64,000 nt of DNA from Pleionea sediminis (GTDB taxonomy: Bacteria; Pseudomonadota; Gammaproteobacteria; Enterobacterales; Kangiellaceae). Of this stretch, positions 1-8,102 are shown in pieces. Position 1 is the first letter of the stretch, and every line of letters begins with the position of its first letter. The notes beneath the pieces are model-generated. The model did not search any database, was not told the origin of the DNA, and was given only the letters and a program-made list of their open reading frames with translations. The DNA is taken from the NCBI RefSeq assembly GCF_007570825.1, contig NZ_SUNB01000003.1, positions 186,001-250,000 of the forward strand. Direction: 5' to 3'. The position numbers and the translations under genes are program-made.

Positions 1-1
1 T

Positions 2-421
2 ACTTTATCATTGTATGAAAACTCGGCTAAATTATCAGAGCCATTATTGCCAGTTTATGTGATGTTAAAAGGCTATAGGAACTTTTCAAACGTTACTTTA
101 TTGGGTCGCTATGATGTTGTTCATGACATGGTTTATTCCGATATTTCTTTAACTCAAGACGAGTGGAAATATTATTATTTTTGGCTCCCTGAAGGTTCCG
201 GAAACTTGTCAATTAAAACTTTCGGTGGGAATGGCGATGTCGATTTATACGTAGGTAAAAATTATAAACCAACACTCACTGAATACGTTTGCCGCCCCTA
301 TCGCTGGGGCAATAGGGAATCTTGCGAAATTTCTGAACCTGATGGTGTTATTTACGTTGGACTCAGAGGTTATTCGGATAGTTCTGGTATAACATTGGAA
401 GTCAAAGGCAGCCTTCCTTAG
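2..421 (+). CDS. C-terminal part of a secreted protein with tandem pre-peptidase C-terminal (PPC) domains (5' end outside window)
   Basis: The reading frame is open from the first bases of the window, so the gene starts upstream. The visible 139 residues hold the end of one PPC beta-sandwich (YVMLKGY) and one whole PPC domain. The complete domain shows the usual signature: a YYFWLPEG strand, GGNGDVDLYV, a CRPY...GN.E.C segment, and a final YVGLRGY strand. PPC domains sit at the C-terminus of secreted peptidases and other exoenzymes, often metalloproteases or subtilases, and are commonly removed during export. The catalytic part is not in the window, so the enzyme class cannot be given. It converges with the LemA/GIDE gene, with a hairpin between them. 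Confidence 0.85.
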   Translation, partial: TLSLYENSAKLSEPLLPVYVMLKGYRNFSNVTLLGRYDVVHDMVYSDISLTQDEWKYYYFWLPEGSGNLSIKTFGGNGDVDLYVGKNYKPTLTEYVCRPYRWGNRESCEISEPDGVIYVGLRGYSDSSGITLEVKGSLP

Positions 422-430
422 TCTTAAAGA

Positions 431-459
431 TGGCAAAGTGCTGATTCAGTGCTTTGCCA
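431..459. terminator. Hairpin between convergent genes
   Basis: An 8-bp inverted repeat (TGGCAAAG / CTTTGCCA) with an extra CTG/CAG pairing inside the loop lies between the two converging stop codons at 421 and 479. There is no long T-run on either side, so a bidirectional terminator role is inferred from position and symmetry only. Confidence 0.5.
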
Positions 460-478
460 GTACTGACTTATTCATTGA

Positions 479-2854
479 TTAAAAACTAATTCGCTTAAAT
501 TTTTTGGTTTCGAAATTTAATAGACTCAGTTCTTTAAAACCGAAGAGTCGTGCATAAAAGACATCTGGCACCGATAAAATACGGGTATTGTAATACTCCA
601 CGGCATCGTTATACCCTTCTCTCATCAACGCAATTTCATTTTCCAAATCTACCAAGTTATTCATCAATTTTTTGGCCAGCGCATTAGCTTTCAAGTCAGG
701 ATACCGTTCGACTCGAGCAATCACTGACGAAACCACCTTCTGCTCATATTCAACGACCTCTCCTAAAGTGTCAGGCTTCAGTGCATTTGAGTTGAGTGCT
801 TTTCTTAATTTGACGATCGCTTTTAGAAGTTTGCGCTCGTGCTCCATAAATCGCTCAACGATCGATTGTAAGTTAGGAATTAAATCAAATCGCTTTTGCA
901 TCGATACTTCAATATTCGCGTAGTTTCGAGTGGCTCGTTGTCGCAGAAAAACTAGATCGTTGTAGTGAAAGATTAATATCAAAACAAGCATATATGTCGG
1001 TGCGATGAGCGCCGCAATCAAATAATCGATCGGCGCAAAACTTCCACTGGCGCCTAATAAAAATAAAGCTCCAAACATGAGTGCTGCAAATGCAACCGTC
1101 AAGCTCAACATTCCACCATAAGCTTTGCGATACATGATCGCATCTTCAGTTTCATTGGTAATTAAAAATGGGCTTTGTTGGTCGTGCCGAATTTCTAAGG
1201 TATCGCCAGAACTGACATCAACTTGGGCAGGCCCAATGAGGTAGAGTTTATCATTCAATTGAACTCGGTATTCGGTGTAGCGTCTATCGCCACGGCGTTG
1301 TACTTTTTTCCGATTGCTGATCACCTCAGCGGATTGAGGGTTTACCTTAACCTTGCCAAAAGGATCTTGACACACAAATGGCGTATGTTCGGTAATGTCT
1401 TCAATGGTTACCCACTCTTTATCTTTTCCGCTCCCTTGCTTCTCTTCAATAATATAACGATACCAACAACAAGATTTAGACGTTAATGGAGCTTCCAACA
1501 TAGGCATTTCAGATAAAAATTTCACTCGTCCCTTTAACTCTGATAGACCAAACATCAACCCTGTCGTTTTACTGGTCGGTAAATTCTCAATATGTCGCTT
1601 AAGTCTTATCAAACGAAAACCAAACCAAGTGAAGCCCACACACAGTAATGCGCCGCAAATCACAATTAAATTCGACAAAAACCCCGACGTTTTAGTCGTT
1701 TGAAACTGAGCGAGTTTTTCATTGACCTGAATTTGCAACTCATTGGGTAACCACTCATAAAGCGATTGTTCTTTAACGTCCCTCCACCAAGCGATCACAT
1801 TATTAGGAAAAGGCGTTATTTGACGATTAAATTGCTGCTGTAAAAAAGCCGTGTCAATCAAAGTTTGATCAAACGAAGAGTCATTTAAATCCAATTGATT
1901 TATAGCTTCAGAAATTCGTGACCAATCGAACATCAACTCTGAGTTGATATCACTCAAACGCTTACTATCGTCCTGCTTTTCTTCACTTAAGAAATGTTCT
2001 CGAATGAATGAACCTTCGTCGCCGGAGAGCAACACCAACTTTTCGATGAGTTGTTGATTACGCTGCTGAAGCATCCGCTCCGTTTGAGAGATGTCGTCGT
2101 TTAACATCACTAAACCGTGCTCCACTAATGGAACGACCACGGACAATGTGAGTATGATTAAAAATGCAAGAATGCGATGAATGCCTAATGTGATGACCAA
2201 GCAAAGTGCCGCTAAAGCAAATAAAGACATGCCGCCACACACTTTAATGATAACGGATGTACCAATTCCGGATTTCTCTTCCGATTCGTCAAACTTCGAT
2301 ATTAAAGGCAATATGCTACCGTCGGCCCAAAAATCGACCTCAGGAATCGACGATCCAATCTCTATTTGACCAAGAATAAACAATCGATCTCCCCGCTCAA
2401 TACGCCACTCAGTATGACGTGTTGTGCCAGAGGTTAACTGCTGAGATACAGGTAATGAGAATTCAATATCCGGATTTGATTGAGTACGGATTAAAACTTT
2501 TCCCGAAGCGTCTGAGGCATAAAAGTTTTTAGAATCCGTATGAATGAACTTGGTGTCCCAGTAAGTATTGCCGTCAGAATCCGTTTCTTCTTCTTCATAC
2601 CGATAACGATAATAAACCGAAGGTTGTTTAAAATATTCACTCACTAAAGTTTCCTGGAATGACTCAACCGACACTTGCAACTTTACATCACCTTCGAGCG
2701 CAGCGGCGACCTGACTGGTAGGCAAACGTTCAATTTGACGCAAGGATTTAATCTCGGCAAAGCCCGATTGAGTTAACCACCAACCAACGATCGCCAAAAT
2801 AACGGTTAACAGACCAAATAAGACTTTTTGCAGGACACTGCCATGTAATAGCAA
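479..2854 (-). CDS. LemA-family membrane protein with two GIDE-type domains
   Basis: A 791-residue protein. It has an N-terminal membrane segment (about residues 10-30), then a GIDE-type domain (YYRYRYEEEE at about 80), a membrane pair near 205-250, and a charged helical region. A further membrane segment lies near 395-415, followed by a second GIDE-type domain (CCWYRYIIEE...), two more membrane spans near 585-640, and a C-terminal LemA domain (FDLIPNLQSIVERF, YNDAVEYYNTRI, FYARLFGF). LemA proteins are usually about 190 residues, so this is a large fusion. GIDE domains are named after a eukaryotic mitochondrial E3 ligase, but bacterial versions lack the RING finger. Their job is unknown and may be protein or membrane quality control. 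It stands alone, with no operon partner. Family assignment is firm; function is inference. Confidence 0.8.
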   Translation of the reverse strand: MLLHGSVLQKVLFGLLTVILAIVGWWLTQSGFAEIKSLRQIERLPTSQVAAALEGDVKLQVSVESFQETLVSEYFKQPSVYYRYRYEEEETDSDGNTYWDTKFIHTDSKNFYASDASGKVLIRTQSNPDIEFSLPVSQQLTSGTTRHTEWRIERGDRLFILGQIEIGSSIPEVDFWADGSILPLISKFDESEEKSGIGTSVIIKVCGGMSLFALAALCLVITLGIHRILAFLIILTLSVVVPLVEHGLVMLNDDISQTERMLQQRNQQLIEKLVLLSGDEGSFIREHFLSEEKQDDSKRLSDINSELMFDWSRISEAINQLDLNDSSFDQTLIDTAFLQQQFNRQITPFPNNVIAWWRDVKEQSLYEWLPNELQIQVNEKLAQFQTTKTSGFLSNLIVICGALLCVGFTWFGFRLIRLKRHIENLPTSKTTGLMFGLSELKGRVKFLSEMPMLEAPLTSKSCCWYRYIIEEKQGSGKDKEWVTIEDITEHTPFVCQDPFGKVKVNPQSAEVISNRKKVQRRGDRRYTEYRVQLNDKLYLIGPAQVDVSSGDTLEIRHDQQSPFLITNETEDAIMYRKAYGGMLSLTVAFAALMFGALFLLGASGSFAPIDYLIAALIAPTYMLVLILIFHYNDLVFLRQRATRNYANIEVSMQKRFDLIPNLQSIVERFMEHERKLLKAIVKLRKALNSNALKPDTLGEVVEYEQKVVSSVIARVERYPDLKANALAKKLMNNLVDLENEIALMREGYNDAVEYYNTRILSVPDVFYARLFGFKELSLLNFETKKFKRISF

Positions 2855-2958
2855 GTGGAAAACTCTCCATTAGTGAAATGGCATCTAAGATATGAATTTA
2901 GAGTAAGTTGTAACGTTCAGAAAGGCAAATTTTGACGACCATTAATCCAGGCAAAACA

Positions 2959-3416
2959 CTAAAGCTTTTTAATCACCATTTTTGCCAGTGCTCGAGCAGT
3001 GGTCCACTTGCCACCAAATACTGAAATGATATTCCCTTAGCGAATAATTCGATACTCACTACTGGCGCGACTTGCTAATTGACTGCCAGAGAGTAATGGT
3101 CGCAACCCGGCAAAAGATCGAGTCACGTCTTTCAATTCGCGATCCGGTTCAAAATAATGGTTATACAGCTTCAGGAGATCAGTGGATTCATCCGTCGAAC
3201 AGGCGATCGGCTCATCAATCTTTTGCCGTACCTCTGTGGTACCTAACAAAGTTTCACCTTTAAAAGGCAATACAAACACCACTCGCTCTTCTCCCGGAAC
3301 CTCCAATAAATGACCAAACTTACTGACGTGAGGTAGTAAGAGATGGCTTCCGTGTACCAGGTCGAGTCGTTGTTCAAACTCAACATCGGACTGCTCTAAC
3401 AATTGCACACTCCAAG
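2959..3416 (-). pseudogene. Broken 3' copy of the GlpD-like FAD oxidoreductase gene
   Basis: Positions 2961-3416 match 6409-6864, the last 456 bp of the intact oxidoreductase gene. I count 11 mismatches and no gap, about 97.6% identity. The copy begins exactly at the stop-codon end of the gene and stops abruptly at 3416, inside the coding region. It has no FAD-binding N-terminus. One substitution changes the AAA codon of the R-K-G triplet near the C-terminus into TAA, so it is doubly dead: truncated at the 5' side and carrying a premature stop. It lies on the far side of a four-gene cassette from the intact gene, in the same orientation. Confidence 0.92.
2961..3416. repeat. 456-bp direct repeat, copy 1 (flanks the TetR/PanB cassette)
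   Basis: Left copy of a direct repeat whose right copy is 6409-6864. The offset is a constant 3448 bp with no indels. The left edge coincides with the stop codon of the duplicated gene. Beyond 3416 the sequences diverge at once. Confidence 0.95.
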
Positions 3417-3512
3417 TGTCCAACAATATTAACCATTATCCCTGCACACAGGTCCTCTTATTTACCCCCCTACTATAAAAATCGTCTTTACACTTAATAC
3501 TTAACAAGAGTA

Positions 3513-3547
3513 TGATATATTCATCATTTTTATTGATACATTTATCA
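3513..3547. promoter_or_regulatory. Twin palindromic operator-like sites upstream of the TetR gene
   Basis: Two related 14-mers, TGATATATTCATCA (3513-3526) and TGATACATTTATCA (3534-3547), start 21 bp apart, two helical turns. The second is an inverted repeat (TGATA / TATCA). They end 28 bp before the TetR start codon. This spacing is typical of an autoregulated TetR-family promoter; the regulator-operator link is inferred from position. Confidence 0.5.
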
Positions 3548-3575
3548 CTCAACTTTAACAACGCATGATTAAACA

Positions 3576-4145
3576 ATGAGCACTAAGCAAAAAATTATTG
3601 ATGCAGGGATTCATCTATTTAATACCGAAGGTTACTTTAACGTTAACAGTAACGTTATTGCTACGCATGCAGGAGTCTCAGTAGGCTCCTTTTATAATTA
3701 TTTTGAAGATAAATCTGAGTTATTTTTAGAAATATACAAACTTTGGCACGAATCTCAAAGACAGGATATCTTTAACCTGGTGTTAGAATCACCGTCCGAT
3801 AAAAACTTCACTTTGAAGTTTGTCGAGGCAATTCTTCCTTATTATAAATCTCAAATCCTATTTCGCAGTGCCATCAATATATTAAGAAATCAGTCTGAAG
3901 CGGTTCGTGAATTTCGTTTAGAACAACAACAGAAAATCATTGATGCCATTATTAAACTCTGTAATTTGAGAAATATTGAAAAATCGAAGGAAGAAGCCGT
4001 TGTCTTTCAAATGCAGATAGAACGACTCTTCGATGCTTACGCATCAAACGAATTCAAAGATCTGGGATTTAAAGTAAAAGAATCAAAACACATATTACTT
4101 AATTTTGTTCATCAATTTACAACAGGAACCAATTTTGAAGATTAA
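3576..4145 (+). CDS. TetR/AcrR-family transcriptional regulator
   Basis: A 189-residue protein with a classic TetR N-terminal helix-turn-helix: KQKIIDAGIHLFNTEGY followed by a recognition helix and the GSFYNYFEDKSELF motif (about residues 35-55). The C-terminal ligand-binding half is all-helical and unique. It is the first gene of a plus-strand cassette. Its stop overlaps the start of the hydrolase gene by 11 bp, so the two are probably translated together. The twin sites just upstream suggest it represses its own operon. The likely inducer is a substrate or product of the downstream hydrolase, PanB-like or thioesterase steps, possibly an acyl compound; that is inference. Confidence 0.9.
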   Translation: MSTKQKIIDAGIHLFNTEGYFNVNSNVIATHAGVSVGSFYNYFEDKSELFLEIYKLWHESQRQDIFNLVLESPSDKNFTLKFVEAILPYYKSQILFRSAINILRNQSEAVREFRLEQQQKIIDAIIKLCNLRNIEKSKEEAVVFQMQIERLFDAYASNEFKDLGFKVKESKHILLNFVHQFTTGTNFED

Positions 4146-4932
4146 TGATTTAACCATTAACTTTGTCGGTAACAACAACTCAAACGAGGTGCTAATTATT
4201 CATAGCGCAATGGCTGCACCGTCAAAAATTTATAAAGAGATGGCAAAGTTTCTATCTTCCAAAGGTATTAACGTGGTGTATTATGATCCTCGAGGTGTGG
4301 GTGAAAACGGTCAATTTAAAACGGCCAGTTTGCAAGATTGGTGTACCGATATTGAAAATATTGGTAACCACTTTATAGCTCAAGGAAAAAATATCCACTT
4401 TCTTGGTCACAGTATTGGCGGTCAAATTTATGGCCGACTCAAAAATCCCGACATGTTTCAAAAAGTCATATTTCTTTGCACATCATCCGGTGTCTGGTGG
4501 AAAAATCAACATATACCCACCCTGCTGCAATCAGCATTTGTTATGAATATATACATTCCGGTTTCCAATTTTATTTTTGGATATACCAATGCCAAACTCG
4601 TTGGCATGGGAGAAAACCTTCCTTCGAAAGCCGCTTCGGAATGGGCTAAATGGTGTCGCTCACAAAACTATCTGGACGATCATAGAAAAAGTTTTCAGTA
4701 CGATCATTACAAAAACCTAGATAGAGATATACTCAACATTGTGGTTGCAGACGATCCTATCGCTAACAAACAATCAAACCTTCACTTAAAGCGCATATAT
4801 TCCAATTGTGACTTTGATGATTATGTTGTGCAGTCGGATAAACCTATCGGTCACTTAGGCTTTTCAAAACCTCACCTTAAAGAACGTTGGGAAATAGTCG
4901 CGAATTATGTCATGGACAACCCAGATGAATAG
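4135..4932 (+). CDS. Alpha/beta hydrolase
   Basis: The nucleophile elbow GHSIGG places the catalytic Ser at residue 93. An upstream DPRGVGENG loop is typical of the alpha/beta hydrolase fold. A late acidic segment (VVADDP) and a His (PIGHLGF) are candidates for the rest of the triad. I chose the TTG at 4135 because an AGGA ribosome-binding site sits seven bases before it; another TTG at 4105 lacks one. The 265-residue protein overlaps the TetR stop codon. No signal peptide is visible, so it should be cytoplasmic. Substrate unknown; an ester or thioester made by the neighbouring enzymes is plausible. Confidence 0.82.
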   Translation: MKINDLTINFVGNNNSNEVLIIHSAMAAPSKIYKEMAKFLSSKGINVVYYDPRGVGENGQFKTASLQDWCTDIENIGNHFIAQGKNIHFLGHSIGGQIYGRLKNPDMFQKVIFLCTSSGVWWKNQHIPTLLQSAFVMNIYIPVSNFIFGYTNAKLVGMGENLPSKAASEWAKWCRSQNYLDDHRKSFQYDHYKNLDRDILNIVVADDPIANKQSNLHLKRIYSNCDFDDYVVQSDKPIGHLGFSKPHLKERWEIVANYVMDNPDE

Positions 4933-5051
4933 TAACTTAAACCCACTAAAGAAGATCATGCAGTAGTGGCTATGACTACATGCTCTAACAAAAACAGGAT
5001 AATCATAGCATTGGAAATTGTGAAGACACTCTTATTGAACTGGACTATCTG

Positions 5052-5879
5052 ATGAGCACACATACTTCAAGTATAAAAATGACAACGAAAACAATTCAAA
5101 CTATGAAAGGTAAAGGAAGCATTGTTTCATTAACCGCCTATACCAAGCCAATGGCACAATTGATGGACCCTTTTGTTGATCTCATTATTGTCGGAGACTC
5201 AACGGGCATCATTGCTTATGGTTTTGACTCAACGTTGCCAGTCACACTAAACATGATGATTGCGCATGGCGCGGCTGTCGTTAAAGGAGCGAAAAAAGCG
5301 TGCGTTGTCATTGATATGCCATTTGGAACTTATCAAGAATCTAAAGAATTTGCGTTTCGAAATGCCTCGAAAGTCTTAATTGAAACAGGTGCGCAAGCCA
5401 TCAAAATGGAAGGCGGATTAGAATTAGTTGATACTGTAGAGTTTCTTGTTCAACGAGGTATTCCAGTCATGCCTCATATAGGATTACGGCCACAATACGC
5501 CAACACCATCGGTGGTTTCAAAGTACAAGCGCGTGACGACGCAGCGACTCAGCAACTAATTCAAGAAGCAAAAGCGTTTGAAAAAGCTGGAGCGTTCTCG
5601 CTTTTAGTTGAAGGCGTTTTTGAAGCAGCCGCACGACAAGTGACTCAATCGGTTCAAATCCCTACGATTGGAATTGGAGCCTCTCCTGAATGCGATGGTC
5701 AGGTATTAGTAACAGAAGATATGCTAGGCCTATTTTCAGACTTTACGCCCAAATTTGCCAAGCAATATGTCGACCTTAGTGAAACAATAAAAGATGTGTT
5801 TTCAGAATTTGAGCATGATGTTAGGACAGGTAATTTCCCTACAAGCCAACACTGTTTTGGCGTAAAGAACCAAGCTTAA
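5052..5879 (+). CDS. panB: Ketopantoate hydroxymethyltransferase-like protein (PanB paralog)
   Basis: 275 residues, matching PanB (3-methyl-2-oxobutanoate hydroxymethyltransferase) over its whole length. PanB adds a hydroxymethyl group from 5,10-methylene-tetrahydrofolate to ketoisovalerate in pantothenate synthesis. The metal-binding Asp residues are present (VGDS and DMPF), as is the Glu of KMEGG and the Glu at the base position (LLVEGV). The usual TAYD start of the barrel reads TAYT here. PanC is not adjacent. The gene sits with a TetR regulator, a hydrolase and a thioesterase, so it may be a paralog acting on another 2-oxo acid rather than the housekeeping enzyme. The family call is strong; the substrate is uncertain. 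Confidence 0.85.
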   Translation: MSTHTSSIKMTTKTIQTMKGKGSIVSLTAYTKPMAQLMDPFVDLIIVGDSTGIIAYGFDSTLPVTLNMMIAHGAAVVKGAKKACVVIDMPFGTYQESKEFAFRNASKVLIETGAQAIKMEGGLELVDTVEFLVQRGIPVMPHIGLRPQYANTIGGFKVQARDDAATQQLIQEAKAFEKAGAFSLLVEGVFEAAARQVTQSVQIPTIGIGASPECDGQVLVTEDMLGLFSDFTPKFAKQYVDLSETIKDVFSEFEHDVRTGNFPTSQHCFGVKNQA

Positions 5880-5944
5880 ATTACAAGATCAAACAAGATT
5901 CATTAAAGCCATCAAAAAGAACACACTAAATACTTGAGTCTTAT

Positions 5945-6349
5945 ATGAATGCAAAACTCGAACAATTGAAATATCATCCCTATCATCAATATCTGGGTGT
6001 TGTCGATATCGTTAACGAGAATAATTCGGTAGAACTGCATGCCAATGTCAGTGAAAACACCATCAATTTTTCTGGTGTCTATCATGGCGGAGCAATTTAT
6101 TCCTTATGTGATGTGTGTGCATACGCTTCCTTGGTAAGTTCTCTTGAAAATAATCAGGAAGCGGTCACCCATGATATTCATGTATCCCTTCTTAGGCCGG
6201 TGGTTGAAAACGAACGCGTTATTTACAAGTCAACCATTCGGAAATTAGGAAGAAGCTTATGCTTCATTGATGTCGAAGTAACGGCAAATGGCAAATTGAT
6301 TGCGACAGCAAGAGTTACCAAAAGCATAGTTATTAAAATTGAAAGTTAG
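5945..6349 (+). CDS. Hotdog-fold thioesterase (PaaI/YdiI-type)
   Basis: 134 residues. It carries the family signature HGGAIYSLCDVCAYAS, where the HGG loop and the Asp start the central hotdog helix and form the active site. The strand LLRPVV...VIYKSTIRKLGRSLCFIDVEV follows. PaaI-type enzymes cleave acyl-CoA or acyl-ACP thioesters. It is the last gene of the cassette, 65 bp after the PanB-like gene and just before the duplicated gene end. A role in releasing an acyl product of the cassette pathway is inference. Confidence 0.85.
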   Translation: MNAKLEQLKYHPYHQYLGVVDIVNENNSVELHANVSENTINFSGVYHGGAIYSLCDVCAYASLVSSLENNQEAVTHDIHVSLLRPVVENERVIYKSTIRKLGRSLCFIDVEVTANGKLIATARVTKSIVIKIES

Positions 6350-6406
6350 AAAGGTAAAAACACGTATATGACAATCTAAATCTCAAATACATTCTTTCAT
6401 GAAAAT

Positions 6407-7465
6407 TCAAAGCTTTTTAATCACCATTTTTGCCAGTGCTCGAGCAGTGGTCCACTTGCCACCAAATACCGAAATGATGTTCCCTTTGCGAATAATTCGA
6501 TATTCACGACTGGCGCGACTTGCTAATTGACTGCCAGTGAGTAATGGTCGCAACCCGGCAAAAGATCGAGTCACGTCTTTCAATTCGCGATCCGGTTCAA
6601 AATAATGGTTATACAGCTTCAGGAGATAAGTGGATTCATCCGTCGAACAGGCGATCGGCTCATCAATCTTTTGCCGTACCTCTGTGGTACCTAACAAAGT
6701 TTCACCTTTAAAAGGCAATACAAACACCACTCGCTCTTCTCCCGGAACTTCCAATAAATGACCAAACTTACTGACGTGAGGTAGTAAGAGATGGCTTCCG
6801 CGTACCAGGTCGAGTCGTTGTTCAAACTCAACATCGGATTGCTCCAACAATTGCACACTCCAAGGCCCGGCTACATTGATAATACGATCGAAAGCTTCAA
6901 CTTTTTGTTGTGTGGTTATGTCGCCCATTGCAGAAATCTTTTGTACTGGTGTATGTTCTCGTATCGAAACACCCAGCGATTGGCACTGCTCTGCTACCCA
7001 TAAGCCCAAGGCGTGATCATCCATTTGACCATCAGAAAATAAATAAGCGCCCTTTAGCCCCTCTTGTATTAACATGGGCGAACAACGTTTTACTTGCTTT
7101 GGTGTAAGCCATCGGTGCTTACCCAATCCTTTTTGTCCGGCAAGCCAGTCATACAACATCATGCCCAGTTTAACTTTCCAACGCGGACGGGTATGTTCGT
7201 AAAGCGGATAAAGAATGGGAAGTCGGCGAGTAAAACCCGGAACTTGCTCTAGCCACCATTGGCGTTCGTGTAAAGCCTCGCGCACTAAGCGAAACTCAAA
7301 GTGCTCGAGATAACGTAAACCACCGTGTAATAACTTAGTGGAAGCAATACTGGTTTTGCCCATTAGCGTGTCACTTTCGAAAAGCGTTAACTCATGCCCT
7401 TCGAGTGCTAACTGCCAGGCGCAACACAATCCGTTAATACCACCACCAATTACCGCAATTTTCAT
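6407..7465 (-). CDS. FAD-dependent oxidoreductase, short glycerol-3-phosphate-dehydrogenase-like
   Basis: 352 residues. The N-terminal Rossmann motif VIGGGINGLCCA (residues 5-16) binds FAD. The segment STKLLHGGLRYLE is characteristic of GlpD, and the later NVAGPW and RGSHL...FVLPF...LLGTTE segments also fit GlpD. It ends with a FAD-family GGKWTTARALA motif. True GlpD is about 500 residues with a helical C-terminal domain that is missing here, so this is the short DAO-superfamily type. It probably oxidises glycerol-3-phosphate or a related polyol phosphate at the membrane. Its last 456 bp are duplicated at 2961-3416. Confidence 0.85.
   Translation of the reverse strand: MKIAVIGGGINGLCCAWQLALEGHELTLFESDTLMGKTSIASTKLLHGGLRYLEHFEFRLVREALHERQWWLEQVPGFTRRLPILYPLYEHTRPRWKVKLGMMLYDWLAGQKGLGKHRWLTPKQVKRCSPMLIQEGLKGAYLFSDGQMDDHALGLWVAEQCQSLGVSIREHTPVQKISAMGDITTQQKVEAFDRIINVAGPWSVQLLEQSDVEFEQRLDLVRGSHLLLPHVSKFGHLLEVPGEERVVFVLPFKGETLLGTTEVRQKIDEPIACSTDESTYLLKLYNHYFEPDRELKDVTRSFAGLRPLLTGSQLASRASREYRIIRKGNIISVFGGKWTTARALAKMVIKKL
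6409..6864. repeat. 456-bp direct repeat, copy 2 (inside the intact oxidoreductase gene)
   Basis: The right copy of the direct repeat 2961-3416. It forms the 3' end of the intact gene. The material between the copies holds the TetR, hydrolase, PanB-like and thioesterase genes. Confidence 0.95.
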
Positions 7466-7615
7466 CGTTATCTAATTATCAGCTCTTATATAAATTGATT
7501 TTCAGGTATAAATACTATAGTTCATAGAGAATCAAAGTTAAGAACCCTTTCGTTTTAAACTGTCTTTGTGTTGAATTTAATATTAACGAGATAAATCAAA
7601 AATGGAGGGATGTTT

Positions 7616-8062
7616 TCAATTTTTCATCAGACTTTCCGAAGTTTCTTGCTTAGCTTGTGAGTCAAATGACCCTGACTTTCCTCGAACAGGTCTCACCCAA
7701 TACCAACTCAGAACTACCAATAGACCAAATAAAGTGTAGATTACAACAAATACCCAGTCAGGTGCTTGGTAGTACAACAGCTTATGCAGCCAGTGAGCAA
7801 TAAATGAATCGTTGTAGGTCACCTCACCGGCTTTGTGTCGTAGCTGCATTTCCCAGATAGTTAACGGGCAGTTAGCTCCCAACCAGGACTGAACCACCAC
7901 AAAAGCAATAGCGCCCAAGTGCGTAATTCGAAACCAAAATTGTCTAACCCATAACCAATCTCGCCAACCACCGATTAAAATAAGCATTAACCCAACAACG
8001 ACAAACACAACAAAGCTGGTGTGAAGGATTAAGATACTGTCCGCAAGCAATGAATAGATCAT
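7616..8062 (-). CDS. DUF2784 family membrane protein
   Basis: 148 residues with four likely membrane spans: LLADSILILHTSFVVFVVVG at the start, LGAIAFVVVQSW, and a C-terminal VFVVIYTLFGLLVVLSWYW among them. The N-terminal LADxIxxxHxxFVxFVVxG pattern, the GANCPLTxWE motif and the FIAHWLHKLLYYQAP segment are those of DUF2784, a family of unknown function common in proteobacteria. It is a single gene with no clear operon partner. Confidence 0.85.
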   Translation of the reverse strand: MIYSLLADSILILHTSFVVFVVVGLMLILIGGWRDWLWVRQFWFRITHLGAIAFVVVQSWLGANCPLTIWEMQLRHKAGEVTYNDSFIAHWLHKLLYYQAPDWVFVVIYTLFGLLVVLSWYWVRPVRGKSGSFDSQAKQETSESLMKN

Positions 8063-8102
8063 GAAAGCACATTCGCGTGTATGAGAACTAAAATAGAGTG
8101 TG

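Noticed and set aside
3037-3426. A 129-residue frame that looks like a GlpD-type protein
   Set aside because: It is the damaged duplicate of the intact gene's 3' end; it lacks the FAD-binding N-terminus and ends at a new premature stop.
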